A stretch of DNA of 64,000 nucleotides from Staphylococcus simulans. Its GTDB lineage: Bacteria; Bacillota; Bacilli; Staphylococcales; Staphylococcaceae. The stretch is taken from assembly GCF_002902285.1 (NCBI RefSeq), contig NZ_PPRU01000015.1, positions 100,137-164,136 on the forward strand. The letters run 5' to 3'. Below, in pieces: positions 47,996-57,205 of the stretch. Every line of letters starts with the position of its first letter. Within the stretch, counting starts at the first letter, position 1. A program made the position numbers and the translations under genes. The notes under the pieces were generated by a model, which saw only the letters and a list, made by a program, of their open reading frames with translations, was not told where the DNA came from and did not search any database.

Positions 47996-48036
47996 ATAAA
48001 CTCCTTTTTATCCATTGGATAGAGAGGAGTTTATTT
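47995..48036 (+). terminator. terminator of tcaA
   Basis: AAATAAACTCCT and AGGAGTTTATTT form a perfect outer stem with an inner TATCC/GGATA helix. Confidence 0.72.
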
Positions 48037-48161
48037 AATATACGTCACTTGTAGTTTTGTTTATTTGAAATACGTGTTTTATTTTCATTGTATTATTTTG
48101 ACTATCGGTATAACATGAGGATATTAATTGAATTGTACAGAGAGAAAGAAGGGGATTGTTT

Positions 48162-49382
48162 GTGAGTCAGGGACATACATATCAAAAGCGACCGCCTATA
48201 TTTTTGATTATTATCTTAGGTGCGCTGACAGCCATCGGTGCGTTATCCATCGATATGTTTTTACCAGGGCTGCCGCAAATCAGATCGGATTTTAATACAA
48301 CTGCATCTGCGGCACAATTAACACTGACTTTATTTATGGTTGGATTAGCGTTTGGTAATTTGATTATGGGACCTTTATCAGATGCTTATGGAAGAAAACA
48401 ACCTTTAATTATAGTGATGGTCATCTATACTATCGCAAGTATAGGTATTGTTTTTTCGGTGAATATCACGATGATGATCAGTTTAAGATTGATTCAAGGT
48501 TTATGTGCAGGGGCAGCTGCGGTGATTTCACGAGCGATTGCCAGTGATATGTATCATGGAAAAGCTTTAACAAAATTCCTAGCTGTTTTAATGTTGGTGA
48601 ATGGTGTCGCACCTGTGATTGCGCCAGCACTGGGCGGCATTATCCTATTATTTTCAACATGGCATATGGTCTTTATTATCTTAACGATTTTCGGGATTTT
48701 TATGGTATTCAGTACCTCTATACGTGTGCCAGAATCATTAAGTAAGCAAGCGAGAGAGCCAGCTGATATCAAATCAATTTTAATTCAATTCAAACGTTTG
48801 TTGAAGCGCCCGAGATTTGTTTTACCAATGTTGCTTCAAGGTATGACTTTTGTGATTTTATTCAGTTATATCTCAGCCTCTCCTTTTATTACACAACGTA
48901 TTTATACACTTTCACCACAAGCGTTCAGTATTATGTTCGCAGTGAATGGTATCGGCTTGATTATTTCATCACAATTATCTGGTAAATTAGTTGATTACTT
49001 TTCACCCTTAGCAATAATGCGCGGTTATACTTGGGTTCAACTCGTCGGAGTTGTCTTGATTTCAATTGTGCTGATTTTCCACTTGCCCATTTTCTTTTTA
49101 TTCATAGCTTTCTTTGTGTTAGTCAGCCCAGTAACAGGTATCGCAACACTTGGATTTTCAGTGGCGATGGATGAACGTACAGGAGGCGGGGGCAGTGCTT
49201 CTAGTTTACTCGGTTTAGTTCAAACATTAATCGGAGGCATCAGTACACCGTTAGTTGGTTTAATGGGTGAAAGCAGTTATATCCCTTATTTAATTATCAT
49301 TTTTATCGCATCAATTGTATTAATAATACTTCATTTGATTACTGCCAGAGTCTTTGCGCAGCCTCTATCAGAGAATGAGTAG
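48162..49382 (+). CDS. tcaB: TcaB, Bcr/CflA-family multidrug MFS transporter
   Basis: The 406-residue, twelve-helix DHA1 transporter of the Bcr/CflA type: LGALTAIGALSIDMFLPGLP in helix 1, GPLSDAYGRKQPL in loop 2-3 and IQGLCAGAAAVISRAIASD. This follows tcaR-tcaA as in S. aureus. The probable start is GTG 48162: GAAGGGGA ends about 7 nt before it, whereas the in-frame TTG 48156 lies too close. It has 126 bp of leader after a terminator, so it may have its own promoter. Confidence 0.9.
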   Translation: MSQGHTYQKRPPIFLIIILGALTAIGALSIDMFLPGLPQIRSDFNTTASAAQLTLTLFMVGLAFGNLIMGPLSDAYGRKQPLIIVMVIYTIASIGIVFSVNITMMISLRLIQGLCAGAAAVISRAIASDMYHGKALTKFLAVLMLVNGVAPVIAPALGGIILLFSTWHMVFIILTIFGIFMVFSTSIRVPESLSKQAREPADIKSILIQFKRLLKRPRFVLPMLLQGMTFVILFSYISASPFITQRIYTLSPQAFSIMFAVNGIGLIISSQLSGKLVDYFSPLAIMRGYTWVQLVGVVLISIVLIFHLPIFFLFIAFFVLVSPVTGIATLGFSVAMDERTGGGGSASSLLGLVQTLIGGISTPLVGLMGESSYIPYLIIIFIASIVLIILHLITARVFAQPLSENE

Positions 49383-49420
49383 TGAAAATATATAAAGCAG
49401 TGTTTTATTTATTCATATAA

Positions 49421-49455
49421 AAAGAGGAAGTGTCTTCGTCAGACGCTTCCTCTTT
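49421..49455. terminator. bidirectional terminator between tcaB and the TetR gene
   Basis: AAAGAGGAAGTGTCT and AGACGCTTCCTCTTT form a 15-bp stem with one G-U pair and a 5-nt loop. Confidence 0.88.
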
Positions 49456-49472
49456 GCTTATTATTGAGTATT

Positions 49473-50027
49473 TTAAGCTTGTTGCCTCATTTTAATAGTA
49501 TTGACTAACATCGTTTGTGCCATTGCTTCAGGTGCTTCTGTACAATCACGTCTTAACCAAGTATGAATTACACCTAATTGGCCTCCGATTAAGTAATGTG
49601 CAAAGTAAATCTTATCTGAAATACGTGTATAATCATTCAACAATCGTTCGTAAGATTCATGTGTAAAAGTGACGAATTTAATAATCACATCTTTTTGTGG
49701 ATGTGTGACAAAGATGGCACGAAAAAATCGTTGAAATCGATTAATGTATCTGAAGATAATACGGAAAAACTGAAGCAGCTTTTGATTATCCTTTTTAATG
49801 GTTTCAAAATCTTGATATACAATGTGCATTAACTTTTGATAACGCGACATGTGATAGTTTTGAATCTGTTCAAATAAATCGTATTTATCTTGGAAGTAGT
49901 CATAAAAAGTAGAACGGTTAATACCGCTATATGCGCAAATCATTTTAATTGTGATTTCTTCTGGCGCATAGTTTTCCATCAGACCAATTGTATTTATAAA
50001 AATTTTGATTCGAGCACGCTTTTTCAT
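49473..50027 (-). CDS. TetR-family repressor, probably of the adjacent efflux genes
   Basis: The 184-residue regulator has an N-terminal helix-turn-helix (residues 20-50: APEEITIKMICAYSGINRSTFYDYFQDKYDLF, cited as IKMICAYSGINRSTFYDYF). The C-terminal ligand region, rich in Phe/Tyr/Arg, belongs to the TetR_C_7/DhaS-like type. It diverges from an HlyD/DHA2 efflux operon with 127 bp between. Local repression of that operon is the usual arrangement. Confidence 0.88.
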   Translation of the reverse strand: MKKRARIKIFINTIGLMENYAPEEITIKMICAYSGINRSTFYDYFQDKYDLFEQIQNYHMSRYQKLMHIVYQDFETIKKDNQKLLQFFRIIFRYINRFQRFFRAIFVTHPQKDVIIKFVTFTHESYERLLNDYTRISDKIYFAHYLIGGQLGVIHTWLRRDCTEAPEAMAQTMLVNTIKMRQQA

Positions 50028-50059
50028 CCCTGCACCTCTTCGTTACACTTTAGAATCGC

Positions 50060-50084
50060 CCGACACATTTTTTAAAAGTGTTGG
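50060..50084. promoter_or_regulatory. imperfect palindrome, candidate TetR operator
   Basis: Arms CCGACACATTTT (50060-50071) and AAAAGTGTTGG (50074-50084) are complementary apart from one mismatch and one extra base. It lies between the divergent repressor and efflux genes, where the operator would be expected. Confidence 0.5.
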
Positions 50085-50154
50085 TGTTTTTTTAAGTTAC
50101 ATGTCTTTATACTATTAAAAGTGACTTTGAAAAGCAAATAGGAGGAAAGTGTGT

Positions 50155-50799
50155 ATGAAGAAGTTAATCATTATTAATATTGTGACAATCGTAGTGCTTG
50201 TGTTAATCGGCATCGGCGGATTTTACTATTATAACCAAGCAACAAGTTATATAAAAACAGATAACGCGAAAGTAGATGGCCAACAAATTAAAATTGCGAG
50301 CCCTGTTTCAGGTAAAGTAGAATCATTTGATGGCAAAGAAAACAAATACTATAAAAAAGATGAACAAATCGCAGAAGTAGCAGGTAAAGGAGAAGACGGT
50401 TCTCCACAAAAAATGGATATTAAAATGCCTCAAGCCGGAACTATTGTGAAAACAGATGCGCAAGAAGGTGGCATGGTTCAAGCAGGTTCTCCAATGGCAT
50501 ATGCTTATAATTTAGATGAATTATATATTACCGCAAATGTAGATGAGACAGACATTGGCGATGTTGAAAAGGGTAGAAAAGTAGATGTTAAAATTGACGG
50601 TCAAGATTCTAAAATGAAAGGTAAAGTAGAACAAGTCGGTAAAGCGACAGCTTCAAGTTTCTCTTTAATGCCTTCATCTAATAGCGACGGCAACTATACT
50701 AAAGTATCACAAGTCGTACCTGTGAAGATTTCACTTGAAAATGCACCGGCAAAATCAGTGGTTCCAGGTATGAATGCTGAAGTAAGTATTCATAAGTAA
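50155..50799 (+). CDS. HlyD/EmrA-type membrane fusion (adaptor) protein
   Basis: The 214-residue protein has an N-terminal anchor helix (residues 2-25), the typical YIKTDNAKVDGQQIKIASPVSG start of the biotinyl-lipoyl-like domain (shown here as KTDNAKVDGQQIKIASPVSG), a very short or absent hairpin, and the beta-barrel ending GMNAEVSIHK. In a Gram-positive cell it assists the adjacent DHA2 pump. ATG 50155 is preferred over GTG 50149 because GGAGG (50141-50145) lies 9 nt before it. Confidence 0.9.
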   Translation: MKKLIIINIVTIVVLVLIGIGGFYYYNQATSYIKTDNAKVDGQQIKIASPVSGKVESFDGKENKYYKKDEQIAEVAGKGEDGSPQKMDIKMPQAGTIVKTDAQEGGMVQAGSPMAYAYNLDELYITANVDETDIGDVEKGRKVDVKIDGQDSKMKGKVEQVGKATASSFSLMPSSNSDGNYTKVSQVVPVKISLENAPAKSVVPGMNAEVSIHK

Positions 50800-50811
50800 G
50801 GAGGTCAATCT

Positions 50812-52644
50812 ATGACACTTGCTTTAATTATATATATTGTCGTTGCATTACTGATTGTATTGCTGATAAATGTTTTCTTAAGAAAACGTAAAACTTCTCA
50901 ATCAGTACGTCAACCTAACCCCTCTCACATCAAACAAAATACTGATCCTTCAAGATTTAAAGCGAGCGATTTAGAAACATCAGATGAATCAACAGAGGAG
51001 ACAGACTTAAAACAGACTCACTCAGATGAAACAGAAACTGAGTCCACATATGAACAAGAAATAACACAAAACTCAGAAACAGAAGAGACAGAACAACCTG
51101 CACAAGGCGATTCGGTCATGTATCGTTTTGGTAAAGGTGCAACACGTAATAAAGTCCTTGCGGCGATGTTGTTTGGGATGTTTATTGCAATTTTAAACCA
51201 AACATTATTAAATGTGGCATTGCCTAAAATCAACAGTGATTTCAATATTACCGCATCAACAGGTCAATGGTTGATGACTGGTTTTATGTTGGTAAACGGT
51301 ATTTTAATTCCGGTCAGTGCCTTTTTATTCGACCGTTTTTCTTACCGTAAATTATACTTGTTCTCACTCGTTATTTTCACACTCGGCTCATTAGTGTGCG
51401 GGATTGCGATGAACTTCCCGGTTATGATGACTGGCCGTGTGCTTCAAGCAGCGGGTGCAGGGATATTAATGCCGCTAGGTTCTAATGTGATTATGACGAT
51501 TTTCCCACCGGCTAAACGTGGTATGGCTATGGGTGTGATGGGCGTTGCGATGATTTTAGCGCCAGCCATCGGCCCGACATTATCAGGTTATATCGTTCAA
51601 AACTATCACTGGAATCTTATGTTTTACGGTATGTTCTTTATCGGTATTGTGGCGATTGTTGTCGGTTATTTCGGTTTCAAAATTTATCAACATACGTCTC
51701 AACCTAAAGCAGATGTCCCAGGTATTATTTTCAGTACATTAGGTTTCGGCGCATTACTGTATGGCTTTAGTGAAGCAGGTAATGCAGGTTGGGGTTCAAA
51801 TGAAATTATCGTTTCATTTACTATCGGAGTTATCTTTATTATCTTATTCATCTTAAGAGAGTTACGTATGAAGATGCCGATGTTGAACTTTGAAGTCTTG
51901 AAGTTTCCGACTTATGCATTAACAACACTTATTAACGTTATTGTCATGATGAGTTTATATGGCGGTATGTTATTATTACCGATTTATTTACAAGATTTAC
52001 GTGGTTTTACCGCGATTGATTCAGGTTTATTACTATTACCAGGTGCTTTAGTTATGGGATTATTAGGTCCAATTGCTGGTAAATTGTATGACATGATAGG
52101 TATTAAACCACTTGCGATATTTGGTATCGCGGTTATGACATACGGAACATGGGAGTTAACGCATTTAACAATGGATACACCGTATTCGCATATTATGGGG
52201 ATTTATATTTTACGTTCATTTGGTATGGCATTTATTATGATGCCGATTATGACAGCAGGTATGAATGCATTGCCAGCACGTTTAATTTCACATGGTAATG
52301 CCTTAGTGAACACATTGCGTCAATTAGCGGGTTCTATCGGTACAGCTATTCTCGTTACAGTGATGACGACACAAACAACTGAACACATGAATACGTTCGC
52401 ACAAGATTTAGATAAAACGAATCCGGCGATTCAAGATCAAATGAAAGAAATGGCCATGCAATATGGCGGTCAAGAAGGCGCAATGAAAGTGATTATGACC
52501 TTCTTAAATAAACTTGCGACAGTTGAAGGTGTCAATGATGCTTTCTGGATTGCGACATTATTTAGCGCTATCGCATTATTCCTTAGTTTCTTTATTCAAA
52601 GTAAGAAAAAAGCAGATGCATTTGCGCAAGAACATGATCATTAA
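50812..52644 (+). CDS. DHA2-family (EmrB/QacA-type) MFS drug transporter with N-terminal extension
   Basis: The 610-residue protein: residues 115-600 are a 14-helix DHA2 pump (ILNQTLLNVALPKI in helix 1, motif C region GPTLSGYIV). Ahead of this stands an extra N-terminal transmembrane helix (about 3-23), a basic patch RKRKTS and about 80 residues of acidic, Ser/Thr/Glu-rich linker. It is 12 bp from the HlyD gene and probably exports drugs or fatty acids with it. The extension is not part of the standard EmrB fold. Confidence 0.9.
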   Translation: MTLALIIYIVVALLIVLLINVFLRKRKTSQSVRQPNPSHIKQNTDPSRFKASDLETSDESTEETDLKQTHSDETETESTYEQEITQNSETEETEQPAQGDSVMYRFGKGATRNKVLAAMLFGMFIAILNQTLLNVALPKINSDFNITASTGQWLMTGFMLVNGILIPVSAFLFDRFSYRKLYLFSLVIFTLGSLVCGIAMNFPVMMTGRVLQAAGAGILMPLGSNVIMTIFPPAKRGMAMGVMGVAMILAPAIGPTLSGYIVQNYHWNLMFYGMFFIGIVAIVVGYFGFKIYQHTSQPKADVPGIIFSTLGFGALLYGFSEAGNAGWGSNEIIVSFTIGVIFIILFILRELRMKMPMLNFEVLKFPTYALTTLINVIVMMSLYGGMLLLPIYLQDLRGFTAIDSGLLLLPGALVMGLLGPIAGKLYDMIGIKPLAIFGIAVMTYGTWELTHLTMDTPYSHIMGIYILRSFGMAFIMMPIMTAGMNALPARLISHGNALVNTLRQLAGSIGTAILVTVMTTQTTEHMNTFAQDLDKTNPAIQDQMKEMAMQYGGQEGAMKVIMTFLNKLATVEGVNDAFWIATLFSAIALFLSFFIQSKKKADAFAQEHDH

Positions 52645-52661
52645 AAAATATTGAAGATATT

Positions 52662-52697
52662 AAAAAAGCGACAGGTGCTGTATCTGTCGCTTTTTCT
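52662..52697 (+). terminator. terminator of the HlyD-DHA2 operon
   Basis: AAAAAAGCGACAG and CTGTCGCTTTTT pair around a 9-nt loop, followed by T. Confidence 0.88.
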
Positions 52698-52700
52698 AAT

Positions 52701-52735
52701 AAAAACGCCTCTGCGTCCTTTACGCAGGGGCGTTT
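52701..52735 (-). terminator. terminator of the MMPL gene
   Basis: On the minus strand AAACGCCCCTGCGT pairs with ACGCAGAGGCGTTT (one G-U pair) and is followed by TTATT. Confidence 0.8.
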
Positions 52736-52755
52736 CTTCAATTATGATTCATTTT

Positions 52756-55281
52756 TTAATTTGTAGGGTCTGTATTTGACGTGTTAGTTTGAGAATTCTT
52801 CGTAGGTGCTTTAAATGGCCACCAGTTTCCTTGATTGAATGATTGTGCAACCGAAGGAATGAAGAGTGGTAATAAGAGTACGTTATAAATGATAAGTCCG
52901 ATAATAATCACAGTCGCAATTTCCATAAGTGTTAAGGCACCAGAAGTATAAAGTGCTGCGACAGTACCGACTAAAATGACACATGCGGTCATGATAACTG
53001 TACCCATCTTACGCATTGAAGTGATGATGGCGTCAGTGACTGAATGACCTTGTTCGACTTCTTCGGTGAAGCGGTTGACTAAGAAGATTGCGTAGTCGAT
53101 ACCTAAAGCCATGAGTACAACAAAGCTGAAGAATGGAACAACTAATGAGAGGCCACCCATATCAAATAAGTTTGTAAAGATTAAGTTTGAAATACCGATA
53201 GATGCATAATATGTGATTAAAATAGATGCGATCATATAAATCGGCATAATAATTGAGCGTTCAAAGATTAACAGTACAATAAATAAGAATACTGTAATCA
53301 ATGCGATGGCTTTACTCATATCACTATTGACTGTTTTTTCTAAGTCATTGTTTTGTGATGATGTGCCACCAAACTCAATATCACTGTTTTCGAATGATGT
53401 ACCTTTGACTTGATGATCGACAGTTTCGTGTATCGTATCTACAGTCTGCATAGCTGATTTAGAGAAAGGATCTCCTTTTAATTCAACAGTCATTAAGAGT
53501 ACCTTACCATTGCCTTCGCTATACTGTTTAACCGAATCTTTTAAATCTGTATTTTTCAACATATCATCTGTGATATGCATACCAGACTTGTCGATGTTTT
53601 TGTCATCGGCCATTTCTTTTAAGCGTTGTTGAATCTGAGTTTGTCCGTCTTGAACTTGTGAAATACCATTTTGTGATTGTTCTAACCCTTGTGCTAATTG
53701 ACCAGACTGTCCAGTAACTTGTTGAACAGCTTGTTGTGGTGGAAGTTGAGAACTTTGTTGCAGCATTTGTTGTACACGTTGTTGTTCTGTTAGAGGTTCA
53801 ACTTGTGACTGCATCTCACCTAAACCATTGTTGACTTGATCGAGTCCTTGATTCGTTTCATTTAACTTGCCTTGAATGACATCTAGTTGATGCGATGCTG
53901 AAAGAGATTTAATCGGTTCTCCGGTAGGGCGTGTAATCGTGCTGACACTATCGACACCTTTTATTTTTTCAATTGATTGTGCCAAGACTTCAGCATCATT
54001 CACACCTTTAGAAGTTGTCAGTTTATGATCATCTGCGATTGCAATATTTACTGGGAATGCTTGTCCCATAGTGAAGTCATCTTTAATGATATTGATGGCT
54101 TTGATGGAATCATATTGATCACTGATTTCATTAGTATTGTCGAATGAAATTTTATTAGGTGCGAAAATAATAATGGGTACCAAAATTACTAACACAATGA
54201 CAAGGCCAAAGAAAGAACGTTTCGTTGTAAATTGACCCAACGTGCCCCATAATTTACTATCTTTGTGTGTACCAGCATTTCTGCTTGGCCAGAATATTTT
54301 TTCACCCGTTACCATTAATAGTGTAGGCAGCAAGGTGAATAAGATAATCATCAGACATAGCACACCGATTGCGATACCCATCGCTGAACGGAAGAGACTA
54401 AACTCTACAAAGAATAATGCTGCAAAGCCGACTAATACTGTAATGGCACAGATTAAAATCGTGCGTCCGCCATTTTTGAAAGTGTTAAATACAGCTTGAT
54501 AATTGGATTGGTTTTTACTCAACTCTTCTTTATAGCGGTTAAGTAATAAAATACAGTAATCCGTTCCAATACCAAACAGCAACGCGATTAAGAACGGTTG
54601 AATATAGATGGAAATTGGAAAATCGATATATTTGACAAGCAGTGCCAAAATACCTTGTGAGAATAAATAAGAAATACCAACTAAAAGTAATGGTACAAAA
54701 GGTGTAATTACAGAACGGAAGACTAAGAATAAAATACCGAGAATTAAAATGACTGTAATAATTTCAGTTTTCTGCAAGCCTTCGTTCACACTCTTGTTGA
54801 TATCATCATTGATGATTTCATTACCAGTTAAATAAGAAGACTTAAAGTCTTGATGAATATGATTGATATCATCCGCAGCATTTAAAGTCTTAGTTTTATC
54901 ATCTGTCGTTTCTATAGGAATGAGCACAGTTTTTTTATTATCTGCCACTAATTTGTCTTCAATGTCCATACTTTCGACAGGATTAATGACATTTTCAACA
55001 TGTTTCACTTTCTTGATGTCTTTAACATAGTCCTTAAGCTGTTGACGACTTGTTTTATCTAGAGGTCGATCTAACTTGACGACAGCGCTGATACTTTCGG
55101 AATCAGCACCGACTGCTTTTAATTTATTTGTATATTGTTGTGAGGTCATATTATCAGGAGGCTTTATATCACCTTTATCTTCAGCTAATTTTGTTAAATT
55201 AGGTGCGAAAATTAAAGTACAAGCCACCATTATCACAACAATAATTGAAATTAGCCATCTGAATTTCAATATTGTTTTCAT
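52756..55281 (-). CDS. MMPL-family (RND-type) transporter
   Basis: The 841-residue protein has the two-repeat MMPL topology: TM1 near 8-26, a first outside domain, TM2-6 (about 175-345), a second outside domain and a second six-helix set (about 640-800). The proton relay sequence GIGTDYCILLLNRYKEE in half one and ALGIDYAIFLVNRFTEE in half two mark MMPL/RND pumps. The second outside domain holds a Gln-rich stretch (about 470-570) with repeated QxxLxxG-type turns, likely coiled coil. S. aureus FarE is a relative that exports fatty acids; the substrate here is unknown. No TetR gene is adjacent. Confidence 0.9.
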   Translation of the reverse strand: MKTILKFRWLISIIVVIMVACTLIFAPNLTKLAEDKGDIKPPDNMTSQQYTNKLKAVGADSESISAVVKLDRPLDKTSRQQLKDYVKDIKKVKHVENVINPVESMDIEDKLVADNKKTVLIPIETTDDKTKTLNAADDINHIHQDFKSSYLTGNEIINDDINKSVNEGLQKTEIITVILILGILFLVFRSVITPFVPLLLVGISYLFSQGILALLVKYIDFPISIYIQPFLIALLFGIGTDYCILLLNRYKEELSKNQSNYQAVFNTFKNGGRTILICAITVLVGFAALFFVEFSLFRSAMGIAIGVLCLMIILFTLLPTLLMVTGEKIFWPSRNAGTHKDSKLWGTLGQFTTKRSFFGLVIVLVILVPIIIFAPNKISFDNTNEISDQYDSIKAINIIKDDFTMGQAFPVNIAIADDHKLTTSKGVNDAEVLAQSIEKIKGVDSVSTITRPTGEPIKSLSASHQLDVIQGKLNETNQGLDQVNNGLGEMQSQVEPLTEQQRVQQMLQQSSQLPPQQAVQQVTGQSGQLAQGLEQSQNGISQVQDGQTQIQQRLKEMADDKNIDKSGMHITDDMLKNTDLKDSVKQYSEGNGKVLLMTVELKGDPFSKSAMQTVDTIHETVDHQVKGTSFENSDIEFGGTSSQNNDLEKTVNSDMSKAIALITVFLFIVLLIFERSIIMPIYMIASILITYYASIGISNLIFTNLFDMGGLSLVVPFFSFVVLMALGIDYAIFLVNRFTEEVEQGHSVTDAIITSMRKMGTVIMTACVILVGTVAALYTSGALTLMEIATVIIIGLIIYNVLLLPLFIPSVAQSFNQGNWWPFKAPTKNSQTNTSNTDPTN

Positions 55282-55404
55282 TTTCTATATTGACTCCTTT
55301 TTTATAAAATTTCCTCATACTTTTTAGTTGAGAGGTGTTAACTATATCTATGATAAAGAGAATTGAGTTTATTGTAAAGTTAAATGTTTGAGAAAATTGA
55401 ATAT

Positions 55405-55435
55405 AAAAAAGCAACAACTCGGTGTGAGCTGTTGC
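55405..55435 (-). terminator. terminator of the membrane protein gene at 55.4-56.1 kb
   Basis: On the minus strand GCAACAGCT and AGTTGTTGC form a stem with one mismatch, followed by TTTTTT. Confidence 0.8.
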
Positions 55436-55446
55436 GTAGTCATTAA

Positions 55447-56085
55447 CTATTTAATTCGAATACGACGGTTTCTGAAGAATAAGCTGATAAAGAGTAAACC
55501 GAAACAACACGCGAGTAATACGGTCGCATTACTTATTGCTTCACCTGTGACTAAGATTTTATCAGGTGAGAGGTTAATAAAGTATTGTTGTAATGTTTCA
55601 GATACGCGTTTCGCTGTTTCTTCAACGATATAAGCCAGGCCGAAAGGAATCGCAAACATAATGGCGATTAAGACCATATTGACAATTTTTATCGCAGTAC
55701 GATTAAAAATCAATGTTAAAACCGTCAAAATCAAACTGAGAATACCTGCGAAGAAAAAGGCGTAAAAGGCCAGTTTCAATTTGCTGATATTATCTTGCAG
55801 TTGGCTGATTTGTGTTAAATCAACATTTTGACTCGAGATGTTTTGCAGTGTCTCTTGGAAATTCAAGATTTGTGAAAAACGAATGGGTTCATTCACGAGT
55901 AAAATATTGAAAATAGGTTCTTTCAGCATACTGTAAATCGAGATAATTGTCAGAATCAATACGATGATTTGAATAATTAAACTGACGTAAGAACGCTTCT
56001 TTTTTGGTGCGAAATACTGGCCGCGTTGAAGCGGTACTCGATCTAAAGGAGCTTTATCAGCCCGTCGTAAATTATTTTGAGCCAT
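55447..56085 (-). CDS. uncharacterised three- to four-helix membrane protein
   Basis: I do not assign a family to this 212-residue protein. It has a basic soluble N-terminal 30 residues (KKKRSY before the first helix), a helix at about 33-52, an outside loop of about 60 residues rich in Gln/Asn/Ser, then hydrophobic segments at about 112-135, 140-160 and 185-205, ending FRNRRIRIK. Similar genes occur at this site in other staphylococci, as I recall. It shares a strand with, and may be read with, the two genes upstream, 54 bp away. Confidence 0.7.
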   Translation of the reverse strand: MAQNNLRRADKAPLDRVPLQRGQYFAPKKKRSYVSLIIQIIVLILTIISIYSMLKEPIFNILLVNEPIRFSQILNFQETLQNISSQNVDLTQISQLQDNISKLKLAFYAFFFAGILSLILTVLTLIFNRTAIKIVNMVLIAIMFAIPFGLAYIVEETAKRVSETLQQYFINLSPDKILVTGEAISNATVLLACCFGLLFISLFFRNRRIRIK

Positions 56086-56139
56086 AATGGACCAAATACC
56101 TCCCTTTGAAGAAAGAAGAACAGAATGATTTATATATTC

Positions 56140-56571
56140 TTATAACTTATCTTCTGACTGTATTGTATATATTTTATCACTGATGACTTGAATCACATAG
56201 TACTTTCCTTGTGTTTCGTAGAGTTGTGCTACAGCCAGACCTTCTTCATAATAAGTTTGGTTGGTCGTGCTGTTTGATGGGATTTCACTATGAAGTTGTG
56301 ATAATTGTGTTGTTAAATCTTGTTTTGTATTTTGAATTAAAGTCGTGATGTCTTGGTTGGTTTCTGTTCTTTGTAATTGATTTTGTAGCGTATCTATCAT
56401 TTGACGTTTACCTTGTATAATCGCATGCATAATACCACGTTCAAATAATTTATAGTCAGGCCCCTTAGTTACATTGTCTTTGCGTTGATTGAGCTCGCTA
56501 AGTTCGACTTTGACATCGTCCGTTAAATCCAACAAAGTTACTTGAAGTTCTTCTTGAAGGGATAAACTCAT
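56140..56571 (-). CDS. uncharacterised soluble helical protein
   Basis: The 143-residue protein without signal or membrane segment has an N-terminal two-thirds rich in heptad-like Leu/Gln/Glu (likely coiled coil, residues 3-100) and a short beta-like end (YYVIQVISDKIYTIQ). The ATG overlaps the stop of the thioesterase gene by 4 bases, so the two are translationally coupled and probably act together. No motif gives a function. Confidence 0.7.
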   Translation of the reverse strand: MSLSLQEELQVTLLDLTDDVKVELSELNQRKDNVTKGPDYKLFERGIMHAIIQGKRQMIDTLQNQLQRTETNQDITTLIQNTKQDLTTQLSQLHSEIPSNSTTNQTYYEEGLAVAQLYETQGKYYVIQVISDKIYTIQSEDKL

Positions 56572-57050
56572 TTAGAATCTCCTTTTTGAGGTATTTCAAT
56601 ACGATGCCCCAGTTGTTTTGGCCAATCAACCTTAGGTTGTGTGTGGTAGTAAAGTTCAACATTGCGCATAAATGTTTCTGGGAAAGGAGCTGATTTTTCA
56701 CTATCACGATCGATACCCATCATCATTTGTTCATTCGTTGCGACAATGTTGCCTTGTTCGTTGCGCATAATTAAAAAGAAATGCAGACGCTTATAGTCAT
56801 AGTTATAAAGATGAATATCAATTTGATAATTATCATCCAACTTAAGCTGGGATAAGAATGTTGTGTGTTCTTCAATTGTGAAAATCGTGTAGTTTAACTG
56901 CTTACGTTCGTCTAATGAAAGACCGTTATTATAGTTGAATTCATTCGTTGCTTGGCTGAACGCTTCGTTATATTGTGAATCATGCATATGCTGATTATGA
57001 TCAATCATAGATTTTTCTACTGTACCTGTTAATGTAAATAGGTTGCTCAT
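56568..57050 (-). CDS. hot-dog fold thioesterase-like protein
   Basis: The 160-residue protein shows the 4HBT-type start DHNQHMHDSQYNEAFSQA, in which the Asp/His-containing loop is followed by the long helix, then strands (NYDYKRLHFFLIMRNEQGNIVATNEQMMMGID). Such enzymes hydrolyse acyl-CoA thioesters; relatives linked to carnitine or betainyl-CoA exist, but the substrate cannot be read here. First gene of a three-gene minus-strand set; it diverges from a CorA gene. Confidence 0.8.
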   Translation of the reverse strand: MSNLFTLTGTVEKSMIDHNQHMHDSQYNEAFSQATNEFNYNNGLSLDERKQLNYTIFTIEEHTTFLSQLKLDDNYQIDIHLYNYDYKRLHFFLIMRNEQGNIVATNEQMMMGIDRDSEKSAPFPETFMRNVELYYHTQPKVDWPKQLGHRIEIPQKGDSK

Positions 57051-57205
57051 TAAAAAACTCCTTTACCGATTATTATTTTTTTATTTATCATGTATTGTTT
57101 TATACTTTATAACCCTCCATAATATACAAATCAATAGGGATAACTTCAAACATAATTAATACTAAAAATGATAAACTAATTTTATGACATAGGGGAGGGA
57201 AACGC

